The notes under the pieces: model-generated
What the model saw: only the letters and a program-made list of their open reading frames with translations
Told to the model about the DNA's origin: nothing
Databases searched by the model: none
Program-made: the position numbers and the translations under genes
Shown here: in pieces, positions 27,910-36,843 of the stretch
Position numbering within the stretch: the stretch's first letter is position 1
How the letters are laid out: every line of letters starts with the position of its first letter
Assembly: GCA_041687255.1 (NCBI GenBank)
Contig: JAWLCL010000002.1
Span: 1 to 64,000 of the forward strand
Direction: 5' to 3'
DNA length: 64,000 nucleotides
Source: Mariniphaga sp041687255
GTDB lineage: Bacteria; Bacteroidota; Bacteroidia; Bacteroidales; Prolixibacteraceae

Positions 27910-29352
27910 CTAAAGTTGAGTATCAGACATTAGTATTGTATCATAATATAAAATCGAATCATCCAAAACATTCACTGTTATGTAATAAGTTCCCCGGTTG
28001 AAGGTTATGGTAATATTGTAGGCATCCCCATTAACCAGGTCCGGAGCTGTAATAAATTCAAGTAATCCGTCCGCTGTAATGGTAAACTTATCTGCGCCCT
28101 GGGTAATGGTGAAGTTCTTCCCGGGGATATTGGCAACAAACGTTTCACCTTCCGTTACTGCAAAAGTTTCATAAAAGTCACCTTTGCCTTTTCGCTTGCC
28201 GAAGTAGCGGTTTTTGTGGGCAAAGCTCCATTCCACTTCATAAAAATGGGTATCGGTGCTGTCATCCAGTGTCACGCCTTCGCCAGTCTCAATGGTAATT
28301 GCAAGGGGAAAATCACCATCTATCACAAAAGCTTCACGGCTCAGGTCAATCTCCTTCATGTACTGCAGCCAATCTCCATCAAGTATGAATCCGGTATTGC
28401 TTACATTTTTATCAGTTCGCCAGGCACGGTGCGCCATCACGCTCCGGTCAGTCCAATCCGGTTTAAGCGGAAGCAGCTTATTATACATCTCCCGTTCATT
28501 GTTGCCTGTTTCTTTTCGCCATCCAACTGCAGTCAATGTATCAAAGCAGCCTAAAGAATTATCAAATACAAAATTATCGGCACGTTCAGTATATTTTCGT
28601 GAAACAATATAGTTCCGTTCCTCGCTTTGCTCATTCAGGTAAATTTTATATGCTGAAACCGGCATTCCAATCAGATTTTCAACCAAGCCTGGGGAAATAC
28701 ATATTTCTATAATTAAATATTGCGTTGCTGCGTGCGATCGGGTAAGAGTACCTGTTGATCCATCTGCAGCGGTCCATTCAATCCGCAAACTTTCGGTTGC
28801 CGTTCTTCGGGGAATCCAGTAAAGTTTTTCTATCGCTCCCGGGTAAGTCTTCTTATTATCCGGCTGCCAGGTACAGAATTGTTTGTGAAGAAACATTTCT
28901 TCCCACCAACTGCTTTGTTCTGTTTTAAAGAATGCCCGTAATTCATCGGGCACCCCGCCTTTAATTGCATAGAAACTTTCTTCACCGGTAACCCATGCAC
29001 TTTCCCCACTCACTCCCTCCAGGGTGGTCCAGCTTTCTTTATACCGGATACGGAATTGAACTACCATTTCCGGACGGTTAATCATTAATGCCGCTGAATT
29101 CTCAGGGTAAGTGAATCGTGGAGTCAGGTATTTATTAAGCAGGCTTTGAACTTTGAAAGTGGCAGCTCTCGATACAGCTGCTCCAATTTTATCCTCATAG
29201 CTGGAGGCATCCACCCAGGCCGAATTTACATAAACCTGAACCTGGCAATGCAGCCACAGAAATGGGTGAATCAAATCACTGGCCAGCTCAAAAAAGATTG
29301 GATTCCCGGTAAGGGAAACAACTTCGGGTTTATCTGTAATTGTTATTGCCAT
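27910..29352 (-). CDS. Phage tail protein (distal/baseplate region)
   Basis: 480 aa, beta-rich, with an Ig-like C-terminal stretch (about 395-480; FTITQGADKFTITADGLLEF). It has its own late promoter (29370-29406) and is 4 bp from the receptor-binding gene. Position after the tape measure and the 597-aa tail protein suggests a distal tail or fibre-adaptor protein. No enzymatic motif seen. Confidence 0.65.
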   Translation of the reverse strand: MAITITDKPEVVSLTGNPIFFELASDLIHPFLWLHCQVQVYVNSAWVDASSYEDKIGAAVSRAATFKVQSLLNKYLTPRFTYPENSAALMINRPEMVVQFRIRYKESWTTLEGVSGESAWVTGEESFYAIKGGVPDELRAFFKTEQSSWWEEMFLHKQFCTWQPDNKKTYPGAIEKLYWIPRRTATESLRIEWTAADGSTGTLTRSHAATQYLIIEICISPGLVENLIGMPVSAYKIYLNEQSEERNYIVSRKYTERADNFVFDNSLGCFDTLTAVGWRKETGNNEREMYNKLLPLKPDWTDRSVMAHRAWRTDKNVSNTGFILDGDWLQYMKEIDLSREAFVIDGDFPLAITIETGEGVTLDDSTDTHFYEVEWSFAHKNRYFGKRKGKGDFYETFAVTEGETFVANIPGKNFTITQGADKFTITADGLLEFITAPDLVNGDAYNITITFNRGTYYITVNVLDDSILYYDTILMSDTQL

Positions 29353-29369
29353 GCTTAATAATCTTGGTT

Positions 29370-29407
29370 CAAGTTTAAGTTAAAAGCGCCCTGTTTAAAA
29401 GGACAAT
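29370..29407 (-). promoter_or_regulatory. Late-type phage promoter 5 (tail-tip unit)
   Basis: Minus strand: ATTG, TCCTTTT (AAAAGGA at 29397-29403), 19 bp, TAAACTTG (29370-29377). It overlaps the stop of the preceding 597-aa gene and lies 18 bp before the start at 29352. No terminator precedes it, so it adds to rather than replaces read-through. Confidence 0.72.
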
Positions 29408-31201
29408 TTACGGGAGCTTCACTATTTGCGCCTCGGTAATGCCCACCCGGTCCAGGTGAAATGTGGTGGTCGATTTTTCAATCAGGAATTCCCCTTCTTC
29501 TACGCTAAACTTCTTATTCAAATTCAGACGCTCAAAATCCACTTCATCAAAATCGAAATAAGCCACACCCGGGATCCCATCCTTCAGCGCCTGCACGGTA
29601 TGCTTCCACCGTTTTTCATACAAACCTTTGTCACCTCTCCAGCGGGCTTCAATGTTGCCGGCAAACTGTTCACCGTTCGGGATCCCATTTACCAAACCAT
29701 GATAGAACATTATCCTGGGAACAAACGGCTCCACTTCGTCCTGGTACTTCTCACAGTTACCGGTAAGCAGCATTTTTGTACCTGCCTTGCCCGATACCAC
29801 TCCAAACCTCGATTCAATAATCGTTTCGCTGTCATCGGCATTACCTGCAGTATAAGGCTGTCCATACATGCTCAGCGGCACCCAGTCTATTTGTTCATGC
29901 AGTTCCATAGTGCCGGCATTGTCCACTTCAACTTCATAGGTCTGGTATTCCCGGTACTGGTATTCTTCAGTGCAATAATAGATATCACCCAGTTTTTTTG
30001 TTGGCACAGCAGCCAGGGCAGCATAGTTCAGCTGATCTCCCTTATACCGCTTCCATTGCTCTGCAGTAAGTTCTTTGTAGTTATCCTTCCAAAGTACATC
30101 GTTCGGATCGATGCCAAATTTAAGAACCACCCTTTTAGCCGATTCAGGCTCCAGTTCCGGAGGGGCCACAAGCTTTTCCTGCAGGCTTTCGGCCGGCTGT
30201 GAAAATATCCCTTCCCTGTCAATTATTTTAACGGTTGCATCTTTGTCCGAAAAATCAAGCATTACGTTCAGCAGGTTCTGGACTCCCAACAAATAATCCT
30301 TCACACTCCAATCCTCCGGTAGCAGCTTCGCCGGATTGAAGTCTGTCATGGCCGGACCGAATATGTATTCAAAACTGTATATATCCGTATAAACATCTTC
30401 CCCAAAATCAACCTCGGCAATAATGGTTTCAATGGTCTGTACCACATCCACAGTCGCAATATTGTACGATGTGAACATGCAGCTCTTCTTCAGCTCATCG
30501 TTTGTTTTCAGTGCGTTTTCCTTTACTTCCACACCGAAATTCGAAAACAACTGTTCAAACATGTACCAAAAAAACATGAAGGGCGATATCACCGCCAACA
30601 GATTTGTTCCTCCATCCGGAAGCACAAACAGGCTGGTTGCTTCATCAAAATTATTCATCTTTCCGCCCTGGGTCTGCAGCCACTTTTTATAAGCCAGCCA
30701 CGTTGTCACCGTTTCGCCTGCAGTATTCTGAACTTCCACTTCCTGTCCACGCCTCCAGTAGTAATACGGATTGTATAACGGGAATACACAATAAGGATCC
30801 TCACTCGAATATTCAGCTTTGTTTGTAAACGAAAGGTCCGGAAACGAAAGCGAACGCATATTCTTCGCCAGGTCGCTCGATGCAATGGTGCCAAACGTCC
30901 CGTACGCATACCCTTCATATTTACCACCCCGGTACTTCACCTTCACCTTGCCATTCAACAGCAACCGGCCATTGTAATAAAATAGGAACGGGAATTCCTG
31001 CCATCCCGGCCACCGCTTCTCAAATCGCTCGGCATGTTCAAAAGCAGCTTCATTTGTTTCTGTCCGGGGGAACGAAAGATTGTATGCCCATGTATCCACT
31101 ATCGTATCAAACTGCAGCACCCGGCTGTTCTTTTCAATGGTAATGGAAAAGTCATCGCTCAAATCAAGCGCCACTCTGTTCACTATAGCTTCAGTCATCA
31201 T
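29408..31201 (-). CDS. Phage tail protein following the tape measure (distal tail/tail-associated)
   Basis: 597 aa, overlapping the tape measure stop by 4 bp. The N terminus (VALDLSDDFSITIEKNSRVLQFDTIVDTWAYN) and the mixed beta pattern resemble the large distal-tail/hub proteins of Bacteroidota siphophages. No lysozyme or peptidase motif was seen. Call based mainly on position. Confidence 0.65.
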   Translation of the reverse strand: MMTEAIVNRVALDLSDDFSITIEKNSRVLQFDTIVDTWAYNLSFPRTETNEAAFEHAERFEKRWPGWQEFPFLFYYNGRLLLNGKVKVKYRGGKYEGYAYGTFGTIASSDLAKNMRSLSFPDLSFTNKAEYSSEDPYCVFPLYNPYYYWRRGQEVEVQNTAGETVTTWLAYKKWLQTQGGKMNNFDEATSLFVLPDGGTNLLAVISPFMFFWYMFEQLFSNFGVEVKENALKTNDELKKSCMFTSYNIATVDVVQTIETIIAEVDFGEDVYTDIYSFEYIFGPAMTDFNPAKLLPEDWSVKDYLLGVQNLLNVMLDFSDKDATVKIIDREGIFSQPAESLQEKLVAPPELEPESAKRVVLKFGIDPNDVLWKDNYKELTAEQWKRYKGDQLNYAALAAVPTKKLGDIYYCTEEYQYREYQTYEVEVDNAGTMELHEQIDWVPLSMYGQPYTAGNADDSETIIESRFGVVSGKAGTKMLLTGNCEKYQDEVEPFVPRIMFYHGLVNGIPNGEQFAGNIEARWRGDKGLYEKRWKHTVQALKDGIPGVAYFDFDEVDFERLNLNKKFSVEEGEFLIEKSTTTFHLDRVGITEAQIVKLP

Positions 31202-33690
31202 AACGAAACATCTCCTTTCATTCGTTCATACTCCCGCTCCTTCTCCATAAACCCATCACGCCCAAGTAACCGGGTGTATGTTCCCTCCCTGTGCAATCTG
31301 TCTGCAGCTTCTTTCATCTCTCTATTTGCACGGATTGTTTGCCTAAGCAGCTCCTTCATCTCCGGATCCACTCCTATCCCAATCGTCCCAGCTGTCACAC
31401 CTGTCCCACTTGCTCCACTCCCACCACTGGCAGAACCGCCACCGGAATAGCCTCTTTTTCCAACATCAACAATCGATCTCAAATCCAACCTGGCCAGCTG
31501 GTTGTTTCTCCGGGCCATTTCTATAATGTCAATAAATGGTTTTAATGCCGGGTTCTCTGTTCCTTCTGATGGAATAACGTATTCCTTTTTATGTACCACT
31601 CCGGCCACTTCATACTTATTACCGTCACCGGTACTGCCACCGCCCAGGAATCCTTTCTTATCCTTTTTCCCGCCCATGCTCATTATCCCTGCCTTCGCTG
31701 TGGCAAATGCAGCTTTCATCACCACTATCTTAGCCATAGCAGTGGCAATGCCCAACGGTCCTTTGGTGGCAATGTCCTTTATGGTCGCCTCTGCAATACT
31801 CATTACAAGAACTTTTTCCAAAGCATCCAGAGCCATCACTAATGTATTTTTCAGGAAATCCCCGAACGATGCTTCCTGATTTAAAAGAAGATCCTGAAAC
31901 GAATCACCCACTGAGGAAGCCAGATCCATGTACATCTTTCCCCGTTCCTGCACAATCTTCTGTTCATCATCCTTGTTTTTCTTCATTTCCTCCAGGGCTT
32001 TTTTCCCTGCCAGTATCTGTGCATTTACCGAATCGGTAATGGCATTACCCGTTTGTTTGTCAGCGCCTGCCATTTCCTTATCAAACAGCGAGCTTATTTC
32101 ATCCCGCATCCCCATCATTTCACTGGTCATTGCCTGCATCTGCAACAGCCTTTCATTCACAAGCTGCAGTTCAACCGCCATTGTATCACGGCCCATTTGT
32201 TCAATCAGCGCCTTCCGCTGTTCCAGGAAAGCCATTTCAGCAGCCCACATCTTTGCTTTGTGCTCTTTGTCGGTAAGCTCACCAGCTGTATATTGATTGT
32301 TAATCACCAATTGCCGTTCCTTGTAAGCAGAATCAAGGGCACCGAGTATTTCCTCTTCCCGTTTTTTCGCAGCTGCCACAGCCTCCTTATCTGCTTCCCG
32401 CTGTTCCTCCGACAGGATGGAAAACATGTGCCGCCTAACCCGGGTCGTATTCTCAATCGTGGAAACTTCAGCATCTTTCATCTTTGCATAAGCCGCCACC
32501 ATCTTGTCAAGCTGTTCATCGGTTGTTTTTCCGGTGCCGGCAATTGCTTCAGCATATACTTTTGTAGCTTCCGATGCCCCGTTAACCACCTCCTCCAATT
32601 CCTTCATCCGGATGTTTGCCAATGCTTCCGCGGCTGATGCCTTGCCATGCAATGCCCCCGATGCCTGTGTTAACTGTGCACCCGCTTCGGCCGAATATGC
32701 TTTCAACTGCTGCAGTGCATCATTGTAAGCAACGGCCCGGGCCTTCGTTTCCGAATCCATGTCTTTCATCACCTCCATCAGCCGTTCCTTGCTCAGGCGG
32801 GTTTGCTGCAACGTTACCTTTTCTTCATTCTCAAAAGTTTCGGTTGCAATCTTCATCCGCTTGCCCTGCAGCTCCTCCTCAATCTCAATTCGCCGGGTAA
32901 TGGCTTTCATCCGTTCCTCATTCGTGAGGCTACGGTTACGGGTAATGTCTTCCAGCTCCAGTATCTCCTTCCGTGCATCAGCCTCAGCCAATGTCATTGC
33001 CCGTTGTTTCGATTCCAGTTCATCCAGTACCCGCTGGTATTCCCTTCCAATATCAATCGCATCACGCATGTTGGTCTTGAAATTACTCCAGTCGCCGGTG
33101 GCAAGGGTCCGCCAAAATTCACTGGTAGCGCCCTGCATTCCCCCCATAAAAATATCCCACTGGGTGCCCAGGTCATCGGTTGCGCCTTTTATTGCATTGA
33201 AAGCTTTCACCCCTGCAGCGGCAATGGCAGCAAAACCAAAAGCCGGAAGCAATCCGGAGGCAGTATCTTTCAACTGGCTCATAATCGAGCGCTGCTGGGT
33301 AACCTTGCCATTTATCTTGCCCATCTCGGCGCCTATCTGGTCAAACTTACTTTTAAGGTTTATGTATTCCTGCGAGTCGCGGTTCAGGCCCTTCATCTCC
33401 AGTCGGAGCTTATTCTTTGCTTTCGTCAGATCAGTTACCGATGCCGATGAAAGATTCTTCAGCACCTTATCCACATCAAAGGTCTCTTTCTTCAGCAGGT
33501 TGGCAGCCTTCTGTGCCTTCTTCATTTCCCGTTCAGCTTCCTTCACCCCTTTCGGGTCACCGGTGCTCATGGCTTCATACATCTTTTTGCGCCACTTATC
33601 TGCCTCGTTCTGCAGGTTCTTCAGGGCGCTCTTCGCCTCTTCATCGTTCAGGTAAACCGGTATCCGGGCTTCTTCGTTTATGTTGGCCAT
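31198..33690 (-). CDS. Tape measure protein
   Basis: 830 aa. Long amphipathic and coiled-coil helices (about 15-130 and 200-560), an Ala/Gly-rich hydrophobic stretch (about 143-165, FGFAAIAAAGVKAF), a second near 640-690, and a Gly/Ser-rich tail (GGGSASGGSGASGTG). This is the usual build of a siphovirus tape measure, which sets tail length and enters the host envelope. At about 1.5 angstrom per residue it predicts a tail of about 125 nm (inference). First gene of the tail unit under late promoter 4. Confidence 0.9.
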   Translation of the reverse strand: MANINEEARIPVYLNDEEAKSALKNLQNEADKWRKKMYEAMSTGDPKGVKEAEREMKKAQKAANLLKKETFDVDKVLKNLSSASVTDLTKAKNKLRLEMKGLNRDSQEYINLKSKFDQIGAEMGKINGKVTQQRSIMSQLKDTASGLLPAFGFAAIAAAGVKAFNAIKGATDDLGTQWDIFMGGMQGATSEFWRTLATGDWSNFKTNMRDAIDIGREYQRVLDELESKQRAMTLAEADARKEILELEDITRNRSLTNEERMKAITRRIEIEEELQGKRMKIATETFENEEKVTLQQTRLSKERLMEVMKDMDSETKARAVAYNDALQQLKAYSAEAGAQLTQASGALHGKASAAEALANIRMKELEEVVNGASEATKVYAEAIAGTGKTTDEQLDKMVAAYAKMKDAEVSTIENTTRVRRHMFSILSEEQREADKEAVAAAKKREEEILGALDSAYKERQLVINNQYTAGELTDKEHKAKMWAAEMAFLEQRKALIEQMGRDTMAVELQLVNERLLQMQAMTSEMMGMRDEISSLFDKEMAGADKQTGNAITDSVNAQILAGKKALEEMKKNKDDEQKIVQERGKMYMDLASSVGDSFQDLLLNQEASFGDFLKNTLVMALDALEKVLVMSIAEATIKDIATKGPLGIATAMAKIVVMKAAFATAKAGIMSMGGKKDKKGFLGGGSTGDGNKYEVAGVVHKKEYVIPSEGTENPALKPFIDIIEMARRNNQLARLDLRSIVDVGKRGYSGGGSASGGSGASGTGVTAGTIGIGVDPEMKELLRQTIRANREMKEAADRLHREGTYTRLLGRDGFMEKEREYERMKGDVSL

Positions 33691-33712
33691 AATGTACTTT
33701 TATATACTTCCG

Positions 33713-33750
33713 GAAAGATATAACCCACGGCCACCAACAGAAAGGACAAA
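33713..33750 (-). promoter_or_regulatory. Late-type phage promoter 4 (tail unit)
   Basis: Minus strand: TTTG, TCCTTTC (GAAAGGA at 33740-33746), 19 bp, TATCTTTC (33713-33720), 23 bp before the tape measure start. Its T-run is that of the terminator at 33748-33774. Confidence 0.8.
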
Positions 33751-33774
33751 AAAAGCCGGTGGTTAAACCGGCTT
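33748..33774 (-). terminator. Terminator of the accessory block, fused to late promoter 4
   Basis: AAGCCGG-TTTAACCA-CCGGCTT followed by TTTTTG on the minus strand, 9 bp past the stop at 33783. Confidence 0.85.
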
Positions 33775-33782
33775 CTGCATTT

Positions 33783-34226
33783 TCACTTTAAAAAATCAAT
33801 CAATTTTTTTAAATCCGGAGATGGAGATCCATAACCCGAAGGCCCTTCTAAATTCCAAAACCTGTTTAATTCTAACTGTAAAATAGCCACCTGGGCAGCG
33901 GTCATTGTCTTTATTTTATTCACCAATGTTGTTACATCCGCACCATGATTGCTACATGATGACTGAAACTTTTCTGCATCTTCCATTTCAGCAACAAATA
34001 AGCTCACATTTGAAAGATACTGCCATGTTGGTATAGTTCCATTCGCTGCATCTGCCATTGCTGTTATTTCCTTTGAACTGAATTTCCCTTTGATTTCATT
34101 CAAAGTAGCACGGCGTAAATAAACAAATAGCTCAGTTACATTTTGTACTGCCGTTGCCGGTTTGCTATCAACATCTGCAAGCATTGCAGAAACATTCTCA
34201 TTGTACCTGATAGTTGTTTGTTTCAT
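33783..34226 (-). CDS. Unknown phage protein in the accessory block
   Basis: 147 aa, helical, no recognised domain. It follows a winged-helix gene by 4 bp and is closed by the terminator at 33748-33774. The slot just before the tape measure normally holds tail assembly chaperones, but no slippery site or frameshift pair is visible, so I leave it unnamed. Confidence 0.6.
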   Translation of the reverse strand: MKQTTIRYNENVSAMLADVDSKPATAVQNVTELFVYLRRATLNEIKGKFSSKEITAMADAANGTIPTWQYLSNVSLFVAEMEDAEKFQSSCSNHGADVTTLVNKIKTMTAAQVAILQLELNRFWNLEGPSGYGSPSPDLKKLIDFLK

Positions 34227-34230
34227 AATT

Positions 34231-34476
34231 TTAAAGATTAAAAAATTTTTGAATTGCCTTTTTATCTATTGAATAATAAGAATTTTGACCTATAGTCCCA
34301 ACGTGTTCAACAGGAAATACCTCCTTCACTACTTTAAGGTATTTATAGAATGCTGACTTTTTTAAATTTAATTTCTCTTCTATTTCTGCCTTTGAAACAT
34401 AATCTGCAGACGAAAGAATCTGGATAAAAATCAATAATCTTTTGCTGGTAACTAATATGTGATTTTCAGTGTTCAT
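34231..34476 (-). CDS. Small winged-helix DNA-binding protein
   Basis: 81 aa. SKAEIEEKLNLKKSAFYKYLKVVKEVF (about 28-54) fits the HTH of a winged-helix repressor, followed by a wing-like NSYYSIDKKAI. A transcription factor inside the late region is unusual; with the 147-aa protein it may form a self-regulated accessory pair, or it may control the 43-bp palindrome 0.8 kb upstream. Confidence 0.6.
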   Translation of the reverse strand: MNTENHILVTSKRLLIFIQILSSADYVSKAEIEEKLNLKKSAFYKYLKVVKEVFPVEHVGTIGQNSYYSIDKKAIQKFFNL

Positions 34477-34488
34477 TAATATTGTATG

Positions 34489-34513
34489 TTAAAGCCCCGG
34501 CATAACCGGGGCA
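34489..34513 (-). terminator. Hairpin after the 233-aa gene
   Basis: GCCCCGG-TTATG-CCGGGGC then TTTAACAT on the minus strand, just past the stop at 34520. The T-tract is short, so termination may be partial. Confidence 0.55.
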
Positions 34514-34519
34514 GTAAGA

Positions 34520-35221
34520 TTAATCAATTGTTGGAGCTGCAAAATCCCAAAATTTAGCCCGGTTTCCTACAATAACTTTATACCATCCTTCCCCCATCAC
34601 CCGAGGATGTGTTCCGGGAACATGAAGCAATTCCGGATTTTTTGCATATAAATGTCCATTTCTGCGAATTTCATCCGCATGTAAGACATGGGAATTCTCA
34701 ATCACAAAATGATTTTCATCCAAAGCTGGAGCTGTTGTGCGTTTAACTGGAATAAGCGCTAAATCCCCTTGCCGAATAACCTTAGTATAATCACAGCCAA
34801 AAATCCACGATTGAACCGCTTTTATAACATCCTTTCCGGCTGCAATAGCCCTGTGAATAACCTGAGCCTCTACCGAATGAGCAAATACAGTATTATCTTC
34901 ATTCCTTCCTAACAGGAAATAACTTTTACGAACATTGCCAAATCCATTTTTCCTCCTGCGAATAAACTGCCTGACCTGGATAACAGCCAAAAACTTTTTA
35001 CTGAAATAATCGCGACCATAAGAATATAAATCCCAATTTAATGCTGAACCACGTCCTTTGTTATCAAAATCCAATCCAAAATCCCAGGAGCCATGTTCAT
35101 CAACTTTAGCAGCTTTTGAAGCTAAACTAACCAAGTTTCTAACTTGTTTCTGAACAGGAGCAGAAACACTACTCATCAAGATTTCATTATACAAACCGCG
35201 GCTTAATTTTTTTGATTTCAT
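34520..35221 (-). CDS. Unknown 233-aa protein behind a 43-bp perfect palindrome
   Basis: No family recognised. The N-terminal third is basic and helical. The C-terminal half has clustered conserved-looking residues: HSVEAQVIHRAI (about 117-128), ENSHVLHADEIRRNGHLYA (about 181-199) and HVPGTHPRVMGEGWYKV. The repeated His/Asp/Glu pattern suggests a metal- or nucleic-acid-handling fold, which is speculation. It is monocistronic: a large palindrome lies 43 bp upstream and a hairpin follows at once. Together these features suggest a cargo gene with its own control. Confidence 0.6.
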   Translation of the reverse strand: MKSKKLSRGLYNEILMSSVSAPVQKQVRNLVSLASKAAKVDEHGSWDFGLDFDNKGRGSALNWDLYSYGRDYFSKKFLAVIQVRQFIRRRKNGFGNVRKSYFLLGRNEDNTVFAHSVEAQVIHRAIAAGKDVIKAVQSWIFGCDYTKVIRQGDLALIPVKRTTAPALDENHFVIENSHVLHADEIRRNGHLYAKNPELLHVPGTHPRVMGEGWYKVIVGNRAKFWDFAAPTID

Positions 35222-35263
35222 CGTTTTATAAATTTGAATTAAACATACCCAAATCTACAAACT

Positions 35264-35306
35264 TTCTTTCATATATGCAAGCAAATTGCTTGCATATATG
35301 AAAGAA
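35264..35306. promoter_or_regulatory. 43-bp perfect palindrome upstream of the 233-aa gene
   Basis: Arms of 21 bp (35264-35284 and 35286-35306) around a single central A; each arm reads TTCTTTCATATATGCAAGCAA from its outer end. No long T-tract follows on either strand, so an operator is more likely than a terminator. It lies between the hairpin ending the upstream gene and the start at 35221. Confidence 0.75.
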
Positions 35307-35340
35307 TTTTAAAATAAATGCTGCAAAACATATTAAACAC

Positions 35341-35361
35341 AAAAAACCGGTAAGAAACCGG
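35341..35361 (-). terminator. Terminator of the small exported-protein gene
   Basis: CCGGT-TTCTT-ACCGG followed by TTTTTTG on the minus strand, 25 bp past the stop at 35386. Confidence 0.7.
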
Positions 35362-35385
35362 CTGGGTAGCAAGCTTTTTACCTTT

Positions 35386-35787
35386 TCAAAACTGTAAGGC
35401 TAAACCAATCCCTTCGCTTGCTGGTGCAAGGTTCATTTTTTCGCCCGCTTTTATTTGAATCATTTCCCCGGCAACGTATAACCCAATACCAGCAATACAC
35501 GAGCCAACTGCAATACCAGTTCGGGTTTCATTATTCATGTTATCAAAAGCTCCAGTTAAAAAAAGAGTTGACATTACCGCGGAAACACCAAGTCCACTTA
35601 ACCTAACTTGAGCTGATATTATAATTAAATCACCTGCAGTTTGGCCGGTGTTATTGTTATAGTAAGCAGTTTTTATTAAAGGACCTTCTTTTGTAACATC
35701 ACGCATCTTGGTAACAGGTTGTTCCTGTGCTGTTGCAAAACAAATAACGGTGAAAAAAGAAATAATTAGAATGGTAAGTTTTTTCAT
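35386..35787 (-). CDS. Small exported/membrane protein (probable moron)
   Basis: 133 aa from MKKLTILI (35787); a longer frame to 35844 would add 19 residues before the signal peptide. The signal peptide (1-21, ends FATAQE) is followed by about 100 residues with two hydrophobic stretches (near 62-84 and 92-107). Isolated by its own terminator among neck and tail genes. Likely expressed in the lysogen and located in the envelope; function unknown. Confidence 0.65.
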   Translation of the reverse strand: MKKLTILIISFFTVICFATAQEQPVTKMRDVTKEGPLIKTAYYNNNTGQTAGDLIIISAQVRLSGLGVSAVMSTLFLTGAFDNMNNETRTGIAVGSCIAGIGLYVAGEMIQIKAGEKMNLAPASEGIGLALQF

Positions 35788-35936
35788 AGCATTTTGATTT
35801 TTGGTTATTAATTGTCTAAAAATAGAAAAAACCTGCAAATGCAAGTTTTAAAAACGAGTATTCTCGCGTTTATCTCCCCCATACCTCGGCCATTCCCGGA
35901 GCCACCTCACATGTACCTGGTATGAAGAAGGTCCAT

Positions 35937-36019
35937 ACCAAATAGCCACCAAACATACCTGCGGGCATTCTCTTATGGTATTTGGTTGGTCTTTAAATGG
36001 TCTTTGATTGGTCTTTGGT
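35937..36019. repeat. Array of 11-bp repeats (two inverted, four direct)
   Basis: Four contiguous 11-bp units tggtNtttNNN occupy 35976-36019 (tggtatttggt, tggtctttaaa, tggtctttgat, tggtctttggt). Two inverted units (accaaatagcc, accaaacatac) occupy 35937-35958. The 11-bp step is close to one helical turn, as in a cooperative protein-binding array. It fills the gap after the neck-gene stop at 36021. Confidence 0.7.
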
Positions 36020-36020
36020 A

Positions 36021-36392
36021 TCAGTTTACCCGAAACCTTACACTCTCCGCTCCCATACTATCCTGAACGCCTTTCACAACTGCCTGCCCGTACTTCTCAA
36101 TAAGTATTTCCTTCAGTCGCATAATCTGCGAGTAGTAAACCTTCGAGTTCCATTCCCGTTGTTTCAAGGTACCGGTACCCCTGTCCTGGAAGATGCCGTA
36201 AAAGTTATACGTGAATTCAATCTTCCGCGGATCCTCTCCGGCTTCAACCAGCATGGTGTACTTCAGCGATTCATACAGCGCCCCGCTGTCGTACACTTTC
36301 ATTTCTACAATCTTCTCCCGCCACTTATTTATAACAATATCTGCCCAGGCAGAAACGGTATCTTTGAGGCTAAACGTTCCAGGCTGCTGCAT
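36021..36392 (-). CDS. Head-tail connector, HK97 gp10-like
   Basis: 123 aa. The pattern SGALYESLKYTM...FYGIFQDRGTGT resembles the HK97 gp10/tail-component family that joins neck and tail. It overlaps the preceding gene by 23 bp. Position among neck genes supports the call. Confidence 0.6.
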   Translation of the reverse strand: MQQPGTFSLKDTVSAWADIVINKWREKIVEMKVYDSGALYESLKYTMLVEAGEDPRKIEFTYNFYGIFQDRGTGTLKQREWNSKVYYSQIMRLKEILIEKYGQAVVKGVQDSMGAESVRFRVN

Positions 36393-36840
36393 CGTAACGT
36401 AAATCTACAGGGTTCTCAACATTGAATATAAAATACAGTCCACTGCAACCAAAAGCAAAGGCCGGAGGAACTTCGTAGAAGTTTATCTGCTCCATGTCAA
36501 TTATAGGTATGGAAATCTTATCCTTAATCAATCGGCTCATCAGGTGGCGGTATATTGTTTTAGCCTCGGCCAGCACTGCAGCACGCTGGTCCATGTTTCC
36601 GTATTCAGCTATGCCAAGTATGAACACCGAATAGGGCCTGCGCTCAAAGTAACTGCCGCCCCTGCGCATGGTTGTTCCGTCCTGGCTGTCGTCAACTGCA
36701 AAAAAGTATTTGTGCTTCCGGGAATTCTCCAGTACTCCCTCCAGGGCGCCAATGCCGCTCACCTTTTCAAACTTGTATTTTTCGGCCAGCACCTTCAGCT
36801 CACCGTGCAGTTGTTGCATATAAGTAACAGCATCAAACAT
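36370..36840 (-). CDS. Tail-terminator/tail-completion-like protein
   Basis: 156 aa alpha/beta protein located between neck genes and gp10-like protein, the usual place of a tail terminator. RRPYSVFILGIAEYGNMDQRAAVLAEAK suggests the strand-helix pattern of that fold. Call by position and size. Confidence 0.5.
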   Translation of the reverse strand: MFDAVTYMQQLHGELKVLAEKYKFEKVSGIGALEGVLENSRKHKYFFAVDDSQDGTTMRRGGSYFERRPYSVFILGIAEYGNMDQRAAVLAEAKTIYRHLMSRLIKDKISIPIIDMEQINFYEVPPAFAFGCSGLYFIFNVENPVDLRYDAAAWNV

Positions 36841-36843
36841 AAC

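Noticed and set aside
32759..33655. 298-codon frame opposite the tape measure gene
   Set aside because: Ser/Arg-rich composition typical of the antisense frame of a helical, Ala/Lys/Glu-rich gene.
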